A stretch of DNA of 64,000 nt from Streptomyces lateritius (GCF_014649715.1 NZ_BMTO01000010.1:121688-185687); one strand, 5' to 3'; shown: positions 32,406 through 41,343, counted from the stretch's first letter. A program made the numbers and translations. The notes: generated from the sequence alone by a model not told the origin.

Positions 32406-35400
32406 ATGCATGACGACCGCAAGCTGATCGAGTCCCGTCTCAAGCGCGTCCTCGACGAACGCATCCGGCCGGCGATCCACCCGGAGTCGGTGCCCTTGGA
32501 GGCCGGGATCTGGACGGCGCCCGACGAACCGGTGCCGGTGGCCGAGGGCCTGGCCGCCCCCCGTACTCCCATCGCCGTCGGCGACGTCTGGGGAGCGCCG
32601 TGGGGTACGAGCTGGCTCACCGTCTCCGGCACGGTGCCGGCGGCCTGGGCGGGCCGGACCGTCGAGGCCCTGATCGACCTCGGCTTCGACGCCAACATGC
32701 CGGGCTTCCAGTGCGAGGGCCTGGTCTACCGGCCGGACGGATCGCCGGTGAAGGGGCTCAACCCGCGCAACCAGTGGGTGCGAATCGCCGCCCCGGCGGC
32801 GGGCGGCGAGGAGGTGCTGCTTCATGTGGAGGCCGCGTCCAACCCGGTGATCCTCGACTACCACCCCTTCCTGCCGACGACGCTCGGCGAGAAGGAGACG
32901 GCGGGCGACACACCGCAGTACCGGCTGGAGCGGATGGAGCTGGCCGTCTTCGACGAGACGGTGTGGCAGCTGGTGATCGACCTGGAGGTGCTGGGCGAGC
33001 TGATGGCGGAGCTGCCCGTCGAGGGCGCCCGCCGCTGGGACGTCCTGCGGGCGATCGAGCGGGCCTTGGACGCGATCGATCTCCAGGACGTGAACGCGAC
33101 GGCCGCCGCCGCCCGCGAGCGGCTTGCCGGGGTGCTCGCCTCCCCCGCCGAACCGTCGGCACACCGGATCAGCGCGGTCGGCCACGCCCACATCGACTCG
33201 GCGTGGCTGTGGCCGCTGCGGGAGACGGTCCGCAAGGTGGCGCGAACGACGGCGAACATGACCGCGCTCCTGGAGGACGAACCGGACTTCGTCTACACGA
33301 TGTCGCAGGCGCAGCAGTACGCGTGGATCAAGGAGCACCGTCCGGAGGTGTACGCCCGGGTCAAGAAGGCGGTCGCGGAGGGCCGGTTCGTGCCGGCCGG
33401 CGGCATGTGGGTGGAGTCGGACACGAACATGCCCGGCTCGGAGGCGATGGCGCGTCAGTTCGTGCACGGCAAGCGGTTCTTTCTGGAGGAGTTCGGCGTC
33501 GAGAACGAGGAGGCGTGGCTGCCTGACACCTTCGGCTTCGCGGGCGGGCTGCCGCAGATCATCAAGGCCGCGGGGTCCAAGTGGCTGCTGACGCAGAAGA
33601 TCTCGTGGAGTCAGGTCAACTCCTTCCCGCACCACACGTTCCGCTGGGAGGGCGTCGACGGGACCCGGATCTTCACGCACTTCCCGCCCGTCGACACGTA
33701 CAACTGCTCGATGCAGGGCAGGGAGATCGCCCACGCGGTCCGCAACTTCAAGGACAAGGGGCGGGCGCGGCACTCGATCGCGCCGACCGGCTGGGGTGAC
33801 GGGGGCGGCGGCACGACCCGCGAGATGATCGCGAAGGCGGCCCGGCTGCGGGATCTCGAGGGGTCGGCGCGGGTGCGATGGGAGAGGCCCGCCGAGTTCT
33901 TCGCCAAGGCCGAGGCGGAGTATCCCGACCCGCCGGTCTGGGTGGGCGAGCTGTATCTGGAGCTGCACCGGGCGACGCTGACGAGTCAGGCGAGGACCAA
34001 GCAGGGCAACCGGGCGAGCGAGAACCTGCTGCGCGAGGCCGAACTGTGGTCGGCCACGGCCGCCGTCCGGGTCGGATTCCCCTATCCGTACGAGGAGTTG
34101 GACCGGATCTGGAAGACGGTGCTGCTGCACCAGTTCCACGACATCCTGCCGGGCTCCTCCATCGCGTGGGTGCACCGGGAGGCGGAGCGGACGTACGCGA
34201 AGGTCGCCGAGGAGCTGAACGGGATCATCGGCCGTGCCCAGCGTGCGCTCGCGGGTGACGCGTCGGCGGGCGGCGAGGTGGTCTTCAACGCGGCTCCGCA
34301 CGAGCGGGCGGGCGTCCCGGCGGGCGGCGGACGGGCTGCCGTTCCGGCGGGCACTCCGGCCGGCTTCCCGGCGGGCGGGGGCCGGCCGGCCGGCGGCTGC
34401 GCCGTGGAGGCGCGGCCGGGCGGCGGGTTCGCGCTCTCCAACGGACTGCTGCGGGTGGCCGTCGACGAGCGCGGTCTGGTGGTGTCGGTGGTCGACCTCG
34501 CCGAGGGGCGGGAGACGCTGGCGCCGGGCACCGCCGCCAATCTGCTGCAGATCCACCCCGACTTCCCGAACATGTGGGACGCCTGGGACGTCGACCAGTT
34601 CTACCGCAACACGGTCACCGACCTGACGGAGGCCGACGAGGTGGTCGTCGCGGCAGAATCCCCGCAGGCGGTGTCGGTGCGCGTGACCCGCTCCTTCGGC
34701 GCCTCCCGCGCGGTCCAGACGCTCACCCTGACCGCCGGGTCGGCCCGTCTCGACCTGGACACCGAGGTCGACTGGCACGAGACCGAGAAGTTCCTGAAGG
34801 CCGCCTTCCCCCTCGACATCCACACCGACCGCTACGCCGCCGAGACCCAGTTCGGCCATCTGTACCGCCCCACGCACACGAACACCAGTTGGGAGGCGGC
34901 CAAGTTCGAGGCGTGCAACCACCGCTTCGTCCACCTGGAGGAGCCGGGCTGGGGCGTCGCGCTGGTCACGGCCTCCACCTACGGGCACGACGTCACCCGC
35001 ACCGTCCGGCCCGACGGGGGCACGACCACGACCGTACGGGTGTCACTGCTGCGCGCCCCACGCTTTCCCGACCCGCACACCGACCAGGGCGCTCACCGCT
35101 TCCGGCACGCCCTGGTGCCGGGCGCCGCCGTGGGTGACGCGGTCCGCGAGGGCTACCGGGTCAACCTGCCGGAGCGCCGGGTCCCGGGGGACGCCGACGT
35201 CGCCCCGCTGGTGGCGGTGGACGACGACGCCGTGGTGGTCAGCGCCGTGAAGCTCGCCGACGACGGCGGCGGCGACGTCGTCGTGCGCCTCTACGAGTCC
35301 CGGGGCGGTCGCGCCCGCGCCCGGCTGACCACAGCCCTCGCACTGGCGGGGGTGCAGGTCTGTGACCTCCTGGAGCGCCCGCTCGCCGACGTGCCGGACG

Positions 35401-35495
35401 GAGCCGTGCGGGAGGCGGACGGTGGGCTGGAACTGCGGCTGCGCCCTTTCCAGCTCCTCACGCTGCGGTTCGCCCGCTCCGGGGCCGCTCGGTGA
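32406..35495 (+). CDS. GH38 alpha-mannosidase
   Basis: 1029 aa, normal for the family, from ATG 32406 (GGAG nine bases upstream; ATG 32391 adds five residues). An N-terminal beta domain precedes the catalytic barrel. The zinc motif SAVGHAHIDSAWLWP is at about 256-270. The nucleophile Asp is in GGMWVESDTNMPGSE (about 340). LPDTFGFAGGLPQI, LLTQKISWSQVNSFPHHTFRW and LLHQFHDILPGSSI are the other GH38 blocks. It has no signal, so it trims alpha-mannose inside the cell. Its last 38 bases overlap the 3' end of the opposite MFS gene. A Gly/Ala/Pro-rich linker lies at about 635-660. Confidence 0.92.
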   Translation: MHDDRKLIESRLKRVLDERIRPAIHPESVPLEAGIWTAPDEPVPVAEGLAAPRTPIAVGDVWGAPWGTSWLTVSGTVPAAWAGRTVEALIDLGFDANMPGFQCEGLVYRPDGSPVKGLNPRNQWVRIAAPAAGGEEVLLHVEAASNPVILDYHPFLPTTLGEKETAGDTPQYRLERMELAVFDETVWQLVIDLEVLGELMAELPVEGARRWDVLRAIERALDAIDLQDVNATAAAARERLAGVLASPAEPSAHRISAVGHAHIDSAWLWPLRETVRKVARTTANMTALLEDEPDFVYTMSQAQQYAWIKEHRPEVYARVKKAVAEGRFVPAGGMWVESDTNMPGSEAMARQFVHGKRFFLEEFGVENEEAWLPDTFGFAGGLPQIIKAAGSKWLLTQKISWSQVNSFPHHTFRWEGVDGTRIFTHFPPVDTYNCSMQGREIAHAVRNFKDKGRARHSIAPTGWGDGGGGTTREMIAKAARLRDLEGSARVRWERPAEFFAKAEAEYPDPPVWVGELYLELHRATLTSQARTKQGNRASENLLREAELWSATAAVRVGFPYPYEELDRIWKTVLLHQFHDILPGSSIAWVHREAERTYAKVAEELNGIIGRAQRALAGDASAGGEVVFNAAPHERAGVPAGGGRAAVPAGTPAGFPAGGGRPAGGCAVEARPGGGFALSNGLLRVAVDERGLVVSVVDLAEGRETLAPGTAANLLQIHPDFPNMWDAWDVDQFYRNTVTDLTEADEVVVAAESPQAVSVRVTRSFGASRAVQTLTLTAGSARLDLDTEVDWHETEKFLKAAFPLDIHTDRYAAETQFGHLYRPTHTNTSWEAAKFEACNHRFVHLEEPGWGVALVTASTYGHDVTRTVRPDGGTTTTVRVSLLRAPRFPDPHTDQGAHRFRHALVPGAAVGDAVREGYRVNLPERRVPGDADVAPLVAVDDDAVVVSAVKLADDGGGDVVVRLYESRGGRARARLTTALALAGVQVCDLLERPLADVPDGAVREADGGLELRLRPFQLLTLRFARSGAAR

Positions 35496-36825
35496 GGTCG
35501 GGGCCGGGCCACCGGGGGTGGAGGGAGTCGATCCGGAAGTCATGAGCGTGGCGCCGGGCCGCACCGCGCAGGTGCGGGTGGTCCGGCGCCAGCTCGGGAT
35601 GGACGTGCTCCAGCTCGTCGGGGTCCGTGCGCGGCCACAGCCTGACTGCGGCGACGGCTGCGAGGAGCGCGACGCCGCTCAGCGCGCCGGCCGCGACCCC
35701 GAGGCCGGCGTGCGCGGCCGTCCAGCCCGCCAGGGGGTAGGTGAGCAGCCAGCAGGCGTGGGCGAGGGAGAAGCGGGCCGCGAAGGCGGCCGGCAGGTCG
35801 GTGCGCGCCGCCGAGCGCCGCAGGAGCCGCCCACCGGGCGTCAGGACCGCCGAGGTGGCGGCGCCGACCGCGCACCAGGCGGTGAGCAGGGCGGGCCAGG
35901 ACCACGGGCCCGGGGCGATGCTCAGGCCGAGCGGGAGGAGGGCGAGGACGGCGGTCGCCAGGAAGGCGGCGGGGAGCATGAGCGCGCGGTCGCCGACCCG
36001 GTCGAGGATCCGGGGAAGGCAGAGTGCCGCGGCCATCGAGCCCGCGCCGTACGCGCCGAAAGCGAGCGCGACGTCACCGGTGGGGCGGCCGAGGACCTCC
36101 CGTACCAGGACGACGGTGTTGACGAGGACCATGGCGCCGGCCGCCGCGACGACGAGTTCGAGCGCCAGGAGGGCGCGCAGGCGCGGGGTGGCGAGGAAGA
36201 GCCGGGTGCCGAAGGCGGCCCTGGTGAACACGCCCCCGGTCCGCTCCACCGGGGCGGGGGCGGGCAGCAGGGCGGAGGCGACCAGGGCCCCGGAGGCGAG
36301 GAAGCCGGTGGCGGTGCCGGTGAAGAGCGCGCCGTACGGGAGGAACGCGAGCAGGGCCGCGGCCAGGGCCGGGCTGAACAGGTTCTCCAGGTCGTAGGCG
36401 AGGCGGGAGAGCGACAGGGCGCGGGTGTAGTCGCGCTCGTCGGGCAGGACGTCGGGGATCGTGGCCTGGAAGGCCGGCGTGAAGGCGGCCGAGGCGGCCT
36501 GGAGCAGCAGGATCAGGACGTAGACGTGCCACACCTCGGTGACGAGGGGCAGCGCCAGGGCGGCCGTCGCGCGGATCAGGTCGGTGGAGACGAGGAGCGC
36601 CCGCCGGGGTATGCGGTCGGCGACCGCGCCGATGAGCGGGGCGATGGCCACGTAGGCGGCCATCTTGATCGCGAGGGCGGTTCCGAGGACGGCCGAGGCG
36701 TCGGCTCCGGCGAGGTCGTACGCGAGCAGACTCAGCGCGACCGTCGCGAGCCCGGTACCGGCCAGGGCGAGGACCTGGGCCGTGAAGAGGCGGCGGTAGG
36801 TGGGGTGACGCAGCACGGACAGCAT
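35458..36825 (-). CDS. Major facilitator superfamily exporter
   Basis: 455 aa from ATG 36825; the frame opens further upstream to 36891. About twelve helices, with PLIGAVADRIPRRALLVSTDLIRA as the loop 2-3 signature of DHA3-type exporters, and TIPDVLPDERDYTRALSLSRLAYDLENLFSPALAAALL. The C-terminal ~55 residues are polar and His-rich (HVHPELAPDHPHLRG), possibly a metal-binding tail. The ArsR gene just upstream and an inverted repeat in the gap suggest a metal or toxic-compound efflux role. Confidence 0.87.
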   Translation of the reverse strand: MLSVLRHPTYRRLFTAQVLALAGTGLATVALSLLAYDLAGADASAVLGTALAIKMAAYVAIAPLIGAVADRIPRRALLVSTDLIRATAALALPLVTEVWHVYVLILLLQAASAAFTPAFQATIPDVLPDERDYTRALSLSRLAYDLENLFSPALAAALLAFLPYGALFTGTATGFLASGALVASALLPAPAPVERTGGVFTRAAFGTRLFLATPRLRALLALELVVAAAGAMVLVNTVVLVREVLGRPTGDVALAFGAYGAGSMAAALCLPRILDRVGDRALMLPAAFLATAVLALLPLGLSIAPGPWSWPALLTAWCAVGAATSAVLTPGGRLLRRSAARTDLPAAFAARFSLAHACWLLTYPLAGWTAAHAGLGVAAGALSGVALLAAVAAVRLWPRTDPDELEHVHPELAPDHPHLRGAARRHAHDFRIDSLHPRWPGPDLTERPRSGRTAA

Positions 36826-36871
36826 GGAGTCCGCCCTCGTTCGGCTACGGGGTGCCTCACCACCGTAACCG

Positions 36872-36895
36872 ACGTGTGCATGGTTGCGCACATGT
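36872..36895. promoter_or_regulatory. Inverted repeat between arsR-type gene and MFS exporter
   Basis: ACGTGTGC and GCACATGT (one G-T pair) around eight bases form a 24-base imperfect palindrome 47 bases before the exporter start. Size and place fit an ArsR/SmtB operator. Confidence 0.6.
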
Positions 36896-36940
36896 TGAAT
36901 TTCCAGCCGGGCCCCCGATCGTCCTGGAGGCCGGCGGCCC

Positions 36941-37300
36941 TCAGTCGTGCCAGGGCTCGCCCGTCACCTGATGATCGGCGTGGCTGATCGCTTCGACGAC
37001 GAGACGCCGCATGTGTCCGTCCGGCAGCGTGTACACCACCCGGCGCCCGTCCTTGCGGTGCCGGACGAGACCTCCGAGCCGGAGCTTGGCGAGATGCTGG
37101 CTCACCGCGGGCCTGGCGGCGCCGCACGCCTCGGCAAGCGCGGTGACATCCGCCTCTCCCCGGGTCAGGAGCCACACGAGATGCAGCCGGGTCGGGTCCG
37201 CGAGCAGCGCGAAGACACCCGCCGCGGCGGTGAGCTCCCGCGCACCCGGGGTGCGCTCGTGCACATCACTCGCCGTTGAGGTTCCCTCGCGTCCGGACAT
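36941..37300 (-). CDS. ArsR/SmtB-family metal-sensing repressor
   Basis: 119 aa. Winged-helix core: FALLADPTRLHLVWLLTRGEADVTALAEACG, then RPAVSQHLAKLRLGGLVRHRKDGRRVVYTL. The last helix DGHMRRLVVEAISHADHQV places Asp and several His as in the alpha-5 sites of NmtR- and KmtR-type sensors, which bind Ni, Co or Zn. There is no alpha-3 CxC site. It probably represses the MFS exporter downstream; the two are 115 bases apart with a palindrome between them. Confidence 0.88.
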   Translation of the reverse strand: MSGREGTSTASDVHERTPGARELTAAAGVFALLADPTRLHLVWLLTRGEADVTALAEACGAARPAVSQHLAKLRLGGLVRHRKDGRRVVYTLPDGHMRRLVVEAISHADHQVTGEPWHD

Positions 37301-37333
37301 GGGGCCATCGTAGGCGCGGGACGGGAACGAGAA

Positions 37334-37363
37334 CCGCCCCGGGCGCAGAAGGGACCGGGGCGG
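37334..37363. terminator. Terminator between CarD-like gene and arsR
   Basis: CCGCCCCGG pairs with CCGGGGCGG (9 bp, 12-base loop), 15 bases past the leftward stop at 37379 and 33 bases before the ArsR start. Confidence 0.6.
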
Positions 37364-37378
37364 ATCAGGAGAGTGCCG

Positions 37379-37600
37379 TCAGAGCTTGTGCATGCCCTTG
37401 TAGGGGCTCAGGACGCGGATCTGGCTGGCTCCGAAGTCGACAAGGAGCGCACCCGTCGGCTCCATGCCAATGATCTTCCCGAGGCCGTGACGATCGTGGG
37501 AGACGCGGTCACCGACGGCGAACTCCTTGATCACGGGATCGACGGGAGCCGCGAAGGGGCTGGTGGACAGGTGGCGCCGGGGCGCGGATCGGTTCGTCAT
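37379..37600 (-). CDS. Small CarD/TRCF-interaction-like protein
   Basis: 73 aa. After a basic tail (NRSAPRRHLSTSPFAAPVDP) comes EFAVGDRVSHDRHGLGKIIGME, then LLVDFGASQIRVLSPYKGMHKL. This is the small beta-barrel fold of the CarD N-terminal/TRCF RNA-polymerase-interaction family (the VGDRV-H--HG-G-I core). It is widespread in Streptomyces, usually 70-80 aa, with unknown role. It could touch RNA polymerase. It is monocistronic, with a terminator after it. Confidence 0.78.
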   Translation of the reverse strand: MTNRSAPRRHLSTSPFAAPVDPVIKEFAVGDRVSHDRHGLGKIIGMEPTGALLVDFGASQIRVLSPYKGMHKL

Positions 37601-37807
37601 CGTGTAACCAGTATGCCCCGAGGGACAGCCAGAGCACAGACTCGAACGCACGCCCGATGTCCGGCCGGGCGATCCCGACCGGACACCATGGCGCCGCCCT
37701 CCGCTCAAGTGGCCTGATTCTCGCGGTGATTGCGTCGGGCGCATCAGGTGAACCGCGCCGGGAGACCGGATGACGACGTTCGCCGGAAAGCAGCGGGTGC
37801 CCCCGGC

Positions 37808-39546
37808 CTACGACGGGGCGGGCAGGCCCGCCATCTCGGTCAGCCGGTGCAGCGCGTCGGGGCGCGGCAGCGTGGCGCCCCGGTCGTACGCCGCCCCGTA
37901 CCCCTCCTCGCCGAGTCGCCCGGTCAGCTCGGCGACCAGCGCGCGCAGCTCCGGGTCCCCGTGGTCGAACGCCCCGCGCAGGGCCCGGGTCGTCCCCACC
38001 GCCGTCGCCGCGCCGGCCGGGTCGTCCTCCCGCGCCAGCAGCCAGGCGGGCAGCAGCGCCACCCACGCGAGCCCCTCGCTCTCCCCGCGCGCGGCAGCAG
38101 GCTCATGACCAGCCCCCAGCGGTCCCCGAAACCGCGCAGCGCCTACCGGCGTGCGTCGGCTCCGGTGTCGAGGTCTCCCTGTTCGGTCAGGACGAAGTCG
38201 TGCGCCCAGTGGGCGCTCGCCCGCACCCAGGGGCCCGGTGAGTTCAGGGCCTGCCGGCGGCCTCGGTCCCTGAGCTCCGGGTCGTCCGCGAGCTGGGACA
38301 TCCGCAGCAGGGGCAGCGACGGATGGAAGCCGAGAGGGTGCGCAGCAGGGGTTCGTGTTCCTCCGCGAGGGCGAGGAAGTGGTCGGCGAAGCGCCGGGCC
38401 ATGGCGTCCCCGGCGCGCGCGGGCCGCTCGGCCGCGTAGGCGCGGACCGTCTCCAGCATCCGGTAGCGCGGTTCGCCCCCGTCCACGCCCTCCGGGGCGC
38501 TCGCGCTGTCCGAGGCGACCACCGTGCGAGCTGAGCGCGCCGAGGACGGCGTCGGCCGGCCGGTCCCCGGGCCCCACACCGGCGAGCGGCACGAACCACA
38601 CCCGGCCACGCCCGTGGGCCCGGTGCCGGCTCACCGCTTCGACCGACAGCCGGGTCTTGCCCGCGCCGCCGAAGCCGACGATGGTGACGAGACGGCAGGT
38701 GGCAAGCAGTTCGGCGCGCGTGTCCAGTTCCCGCTCGCGGCCGACGAAGCTCGTCAGCCGCGCCGGGAGGCGGTGAGTGGCCGACTCCCGCCACACTGCC
38801 GCCGGCGCCTTCAACTCACCGCGCAACAGGGCGAGATGGACGCCTCGCAGTTCCGGTGAGGGGTCGACGCCCAGTTCCTCGCCGAGCCGGCCGCGCGTCT
38901 CCTCGTACACCGCGAGCGCGTCGGACTGCCGTCCCGCCGCCGACAGCGCCCGCATGCGCAGACCGGCGAGCCGTTCGCTCAACGGGTTCTCGCCTCCCGC
39001 CGCTTCGAGGTCGGCGAGGACGTCGGCGTGCCGCCCGAGCCGCAGTTCCGCGTCGTACCGGTCCTCGGCGGCGGCGTCCCGCAGGCCGTCGAGGCGCGAG
39101 GCGGCCGCCCGGGCGAACGGAGCCTCCCGTACGTCCGCCAGGGCGGCGCCGCGCCACAGCCCGAGGGCCTCGTCGAGTGTCGACGCCGCCGCTTCGAGCC
39201 GCCCGGCCGCCAGTTCGCGCCTGCCCCGGCCGGCCAGTTCCTCGAACCGGTGGGCTTCCACGTCCTCCTGACGCGCCACCAGCCGGTATCCGCCCGCCAC
39301 CGACTCCAGGGTGCCGACCCCGCGCAGGGCCTTGCGCAGCCGGGAGACCAAGGCCTGGAGGGCGTTACCCGCCTCGGCCGGCGGCTCCGTCCCCCACAGG
39401 CCGTCGACGAGCGCGTCGACGGAGACGGGCCGTCCCGCTTCGAGAGCGAGCCTGGCGAGCAGCATGCGCAGCCGCACCCCGCCGATGTCGGTCGGCGTCC
39501 CGTCGTCGGCGCGCGCCCCGACCGGACCCAGCAGAACGGTTCTCAC
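37808..39546 (-). pseudogene. Degraded AfsR/SARP-type regulator (BTAD, NB-ARC, TPR)
   Basis: The 5' part is intact from GTG 39546 (GGGGGAGG upstream): an OmpR-like domain (RMLLARLALEAGRPVSVDALVDGLWG), the BTAD domain, and the P-loop VTIVGFGGAGKTRLSVEAV. After about 38515 the frame breaks. YRMLETVRAYAAERPARAG and FADHFLALAEEHEPLLRTL are in another frame, then LPLLRM, WVRASAHWAHDFVLTEQGDL back in the first. TAG at 38141 ends it, yet LRGFGDRWGLVMSLLPR and LAWVALLPAWLLAREDD continue beyond. About half of a ~1000-residue protein is missing. A truncated 467-residue BTAD/P-loop protein could still be made. Confidence 0.82.
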
Positions 39547-39774
39547 GACGTGGCCTCCCCCGAGCCCCCTGCTCGCCCTCGGCGAGCGGAGCGCACATCA
39601 TATCGATCAAGAGGCTTCGCACGGGTGTCCCCGGCTCGCGGCAGCTCTCCGGATGCGTGACCGACCGAGCCCCTCAACACCCGGCCGACCAGGCGTTATG
39701 CCACCCCTTTCGGCTGGGTGACGGTCGATCCGCTTGCGCTAGGCTGACGGCCATGACGTCGACGGGAATCCACC

Positions 39775-40371
39775 ATGCCCCCTAAGCAACAGCGTGGTGA
39801 GGTCACCGTCGACCGCCTCCTGACCGCGGCGCTCCAGGTGTACGCGGAGAGTGGCCGGCAGGGCTTCACGGTGAACGCGGTCACCGCGGCCAGCGGCGTC
39901 AGCCTGGGCAGTCTCTACCATCACTTCGGCAGCTTCGACGGTCTGGCCGCGGGCCTCTACATCCGCTGCATGGGGCAGCTGTGCGACGAGGTCTTCGCCG
40001 ATCTGGGCCGCACGCGCACTCCCCGCACCGGGGTCCGCGCGCTCGTCAAGGGCTACCTGCGGTTCACGGTGGAGCACCGTGACGCCGCGTTGTTCCTGCA
40101 CGCCTCCGCCTACTCGGGCTATCTCACCGCCCACGCCGAGGAGATCAGGGCGTTCAAGGCGGTCAAGTTCGCCTCGATCGCCGAGTGGCTGCGGCCGCAC
40201 ATCGAGGCGGGCGTGATCGCGCCCCTGCCCACTCCGGTGCTGGAGGTGCTCGTCATGGGCCCGATCGAGGAGACCGCGCGCCGCTGGCTGTCCAGCACGT
40301 ACGACATCGACCTGAACCAGGCCGCGCGCATCCTGCCCGACCGGATCTGGCGTTCGCTGCGGCCCGACTAG
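39775..40371 (+). CDS. TetR-family transcriptional regulator
   Basis: 198 aa. The N-terminal domain VDRLLTAALQVYAESGRQGFTVNAVTAASGVSLGSLYHHFGSFDGLAAGLYIR (residues 11-63) is a standard TetR helix-turn-helix; the rest is the all-helical ligand domain. No divergent partner is seen: upstream is the dead AfsR-type gene, which may have been its neighbour. An 18-bp palindrome lies 45 bases after its stop. Ligand and target are unknown. Confidence 0.88.
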   Translation: MPPKQQRGEVTVDRLLTAALQVYAESGRQGFTVNAVTAASGVSLGSLYHHFGSFDGLAAGLYIRCMGQLCDEVFADLGRTRTPRTGVRALVKGYLRFTVEHRDAALFLHASAYSGYLTAHAEEIRAFKAVKFASIAEWLRPHIEAGVIAPLPTPVLEVLVMGPIEETARRWLSSTYDIDLNQAARILPDRIWRSLRPD

Positions 40372-40415
40372 CCTCGGCTGCCGTGGAGACGGGTCGGCAC
40401 TCCGCCGGGGTAGAA

Positions 40416-40433
40416 GATCTTTCCAGAAAGATC
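40416..40433. promoter_or_regulatory. Perfect-armed palindrome downstream of tetR
   Basis: GATCTTTCCAGAAAGATC: eight-base arms around CA. It stands out as AT-rich in GC-rich DNA. No gene starts near on either strand, so it may be an orphan operator. Confidence 0.5.
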
Positions 40434-40709
40434 CTTCGGTACGGCCTGCCCTTCCCCCACGCTGGGCATGGTCCTCACGTCGACCGTCCGACGGTCTCGT
40501 CCGGGCCCTGACGGCACCCGACACCACGGCTCCGTACGACGCCGTCGGACAGCAGAGCACCGCCCTCCCGCTCGGCACCTCGCCGCTCGGCCACGGCCTC
40601 GCCACCCGCCGGGAGGTGGGGCCGCCTGCGTGACCGGCTGGGCTCAGCCGCTGGGCGCGGAGACCTCGCGCCGGCTGCGGCAGCGGCGGTTGCGTAGGGT
40701 GCGGCTGAC

Positions 40710-40741
40710 CTTCCGGGGCAGCCGGCGTGGTGCCCCGGAAG
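40710..40741. terminator. Hairpin in the tetR/copper-protein intergenic stretch
   Basis: CTTCCGGGGCA pairs with TGCCCCGGAAG (11 bp, 10-base loop). It may stop transcripts from either side. Apart from this, the palindrome at 40416 and element A, the stretch 40372-40758 has no recognisable gene; a short frame ending at 40634 (QQSTALPLGTSPLGHGLATR) was not identified. Confidence 0.6.
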
Positions 40742-40758
40742 CAGATGAGGGCCGTCAG

Positions 40759-40923
40759 GCCGTGTCCGTAAAGTCCCGCCTGGCGCGCACGCTCGCCGCG
40801 TTGTCGGGATCACCCGAGTCCCGAGTACGCCCAGGACGAGGGCGACCCTCCGCCTCGCGATCGACGCACCAGACGCCGCGGGCCCCGCCCTGCGGGCGGA
40901 CGGCGCTACGTTCCGGACACGAC
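40759..40923. mobile_element. Short inverted-repeat element, copy A (MITE-like)
   Basis: 165 bases starting GCCGTGTCC and ending GGACACGAC, imperfect terminal inverted repeats. The left ~105 bases are closely related to copy B at 48717 and the two ends match copy C at 50991. It encodes nothing complete. The right flank CTAG supplies the TAG stop of the copper-protein gene; the left flank is TCAG, so no clean target duplication remains. Confidence 0.7.
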
Positions 40924-41343
40924 CTAGCGGCGGCCGAGGGACTCGAGCAGGTCGTCGCAGGCCTGCTCGCAGGAGCGGCAGGCTTCGGCGCAGATACGGC
41001 AGTGGTCGTGCATGTCGGCGTGGGAGGCGCACTCGTCCGCGCACGCCTTGCACACCGTGGCGCAGGCGTGCAGCATCGCGGCCGTGACGCCGGCGTCGTA
41101 CCCCGTGTGGCGCGAGAGCACGGCCGCGGTGGCGGTGCAGATGTCGGCGCAGTCCATGTCGGTACGGATGCACTTCGTCAGATCGCCGACCATGCCTTCG
41201 GACAGACAGGCGTCCGCGCAGGCGGTACACGCCTGGGCGCACGCGCCGCATTCCTCGATGCAGCGGGTCAGCTTTCCAGGGTCGATCCCGCCGAGATCGG
41301 CCGGGTATGTGGCGAGCATGTCCCTCACGGCGGTACTGGACAT
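40924..41343 (-). CDS. Cysteine-rich four-helix copper-storage/ferredoxin-like protein (Csp family)
   Basis: 139 aa with 17 Cys. RCIEECGACAQACTACADACLSE, CIRTDMDCADICTATAAVLSRH, LHACATVCKACADECASHADMHDHCRICAEACRSCEQAC are four helices with CxxxC and CxxC spacing. This is the pattern of cytosolic copper-storage proteins Csp3 (DUF326). It should line a helix bundle with Cu(I). RBS GGAGG lies nine bases before ATG. No signal peptide is seen. The stop codon lies in the flank of element A. Confidence 0.88.
   Translation of the reverse strand: MSSTAVRDMLATYPADLGGIDPGKLTRCIEECGACAQACTACADACLSEGMVGDLTKCIRTDMDCADICTATAAVLSRHTGYDAGVTAAMLHACATVCKACADECASHADMHDHCRICAEACRSCEQACDDLLESLGRR

Noticed and set aside
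27905-35495. Long opposite-strand and out-of-frame ORFs across the ABC/GH5/GH38 genes
   Set aside because: Low-complexity products, no ribosome sites, and complete overlap with genes having clear catalytic motifs.
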